A stretch of DNA of 6,431 nucleotides from an uncultured Cloacibacillus sp. (GTDB lineage Bacteria; Synergistota; Synergistia; Synergistales; Synergistaceae), in NCBI GenBank assembly GCA_934511335.1, contig CAKSWL010000129.1:1-6431 (forward strand), given 5' to 3'. Both the position numbers and the translations under genes were made by a program. Below are positions 6,250 through 6,431 of the stretch, piece after piece. The notes below the pieces were generated by a model. It saw only the letters and a list, made by a program, of their open reading frames with translations. It ran no database searches and was not told where the DNA came from. Within the stretch, counting starts at the first letter, position 1, and each line of letters begins with the position of its first letter.

Positions 6250-6431
6250 GATCTTCTATATCTCCCATCGCTATATTTTCTAACTTTAGATACTGTCGAC
6301 AATAGATCAAACTAAAATCTCCGCCCAAAGAGCTATACACCGAATCTGTACCGCGCAACAAACGACGACGTATATTGGGCGTACCGTGCCGCGCCAGCGT
6401 TTTTACTTCAAAAATACGTTTTCTGCAAGAT
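6250..6431 (-). other. Upstream region of the serine dehydratase gene, with an open frame running off the edge
   Basis: This 182-bp stretch is AT-richer than the dehydratase gene. On the minus strand one frame is open from the window edge (about 6430) to a TAA at 6242-6244, overlapping the dehydratase start by eight bases; it would give about 62 residues with no recognisable family. Frequent AGA, ATA, CTA, CGA and TTA codons and low third-position GC argue against coding. A weak TTGTTG/TATAGC pair 18 bases apart and the palindrome at 6291-6304 fit a promoter region better. Near the edge (about 6400-6420) there are short A/T runs with weak self-complementarity. Confidence 0.3.
6291..6304. promoter_or_regulatory. 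Palindrome upstream of the serine dehydratase, candidate operator
   Basis: TGTCGACA (6294-6301) is a perfect 8-bp palindrome. It extends to TACTGTCGACAATA, 14 bp with one mismatched pair. Its centre is about 48 bases upstream of the start codon, where a promoter or early leader would be. The half-site spacing resembles operators of dimeric helix-turn-helix regulators such as the GntR/FadR group (GT..AC core). No regulator gene is visible, and 8-bp palindromes do occur by chance. Confidence 0.3.

Noticed and set aside
4724..6315. Several long plus-strand open frames opposite the serine dehydratase gene
   Set aside because: They are rich in Arg, Pro, Ala and Ser, match no family and arise from the high-GC antisense of a clearly conserved enzyme.

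Overview
The window reads as bacterial chromosome from a sodium-dependent, amino-acid-fermenting anaerobe. The evidence is an oxygen-labile Fe-S L-serine dehydratase, the membrane subunit of a Na+-pumping decarboxylase and a YfcC-type carboxylate/amino-acid transporter. The protein styles would fit Synergistota or a Clostridia/Negativicutes-like lineage. That placement is an impression from family resemblance and was not tested.

Left part (1-4426, all plus strand): five genes in a row. They are the 3' end of an opine (octopine/nopaline-type) dehydrogenase, a YfcC-family permease whose start is next to that gene's stop, an ornithine cyclodeaminase/mu-crystallin family dehydrogenase, a Na+-translocating decarboxylase beta subunit, and a RidA enamine/imine deaminase. 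Three of the five belong to families that handle imines (opine dehydrogenase, the OCD family, RidA) and two are membrane transport proteins. The run therefore looks like a module for importing and breaking down (or making) an amino acid or amino-acid conjugate, with ion coupling. A strong hairpin between the OCD-family gene and the beta-subunit gene may divide or attenuate the transcript.

Middle (4427-4677): a 251-bp convergent intergenic region with two hairpins. One looks bidirectional (A-run/T-run flanks) and one is a plus-strand rho-independent-type terminator. No credible gene was seen there.

Right part (4678-6249, minus strand): a single-chain Fe-S L-serine dehydratase that fuses Bacillus-type beta and alpha subunits. 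All three expected cluster cysteines are present at the expected spacing. Its 182-bp upstream region (6250-6431) holds an 8-bp perfect palindrome that could be an operator. It also holds an open frame that runs off the window edge and may not be a gene.

No rRNA, tRNA, CRISPR array, insertion sequence or phage feature was seen. The most unusual points are the beta subunit with no alpha or biotin partner in view, and an OCD-family enzyme that lacks the cyclodeaminase catalytic aspartate while sitting among imine-handling genes.
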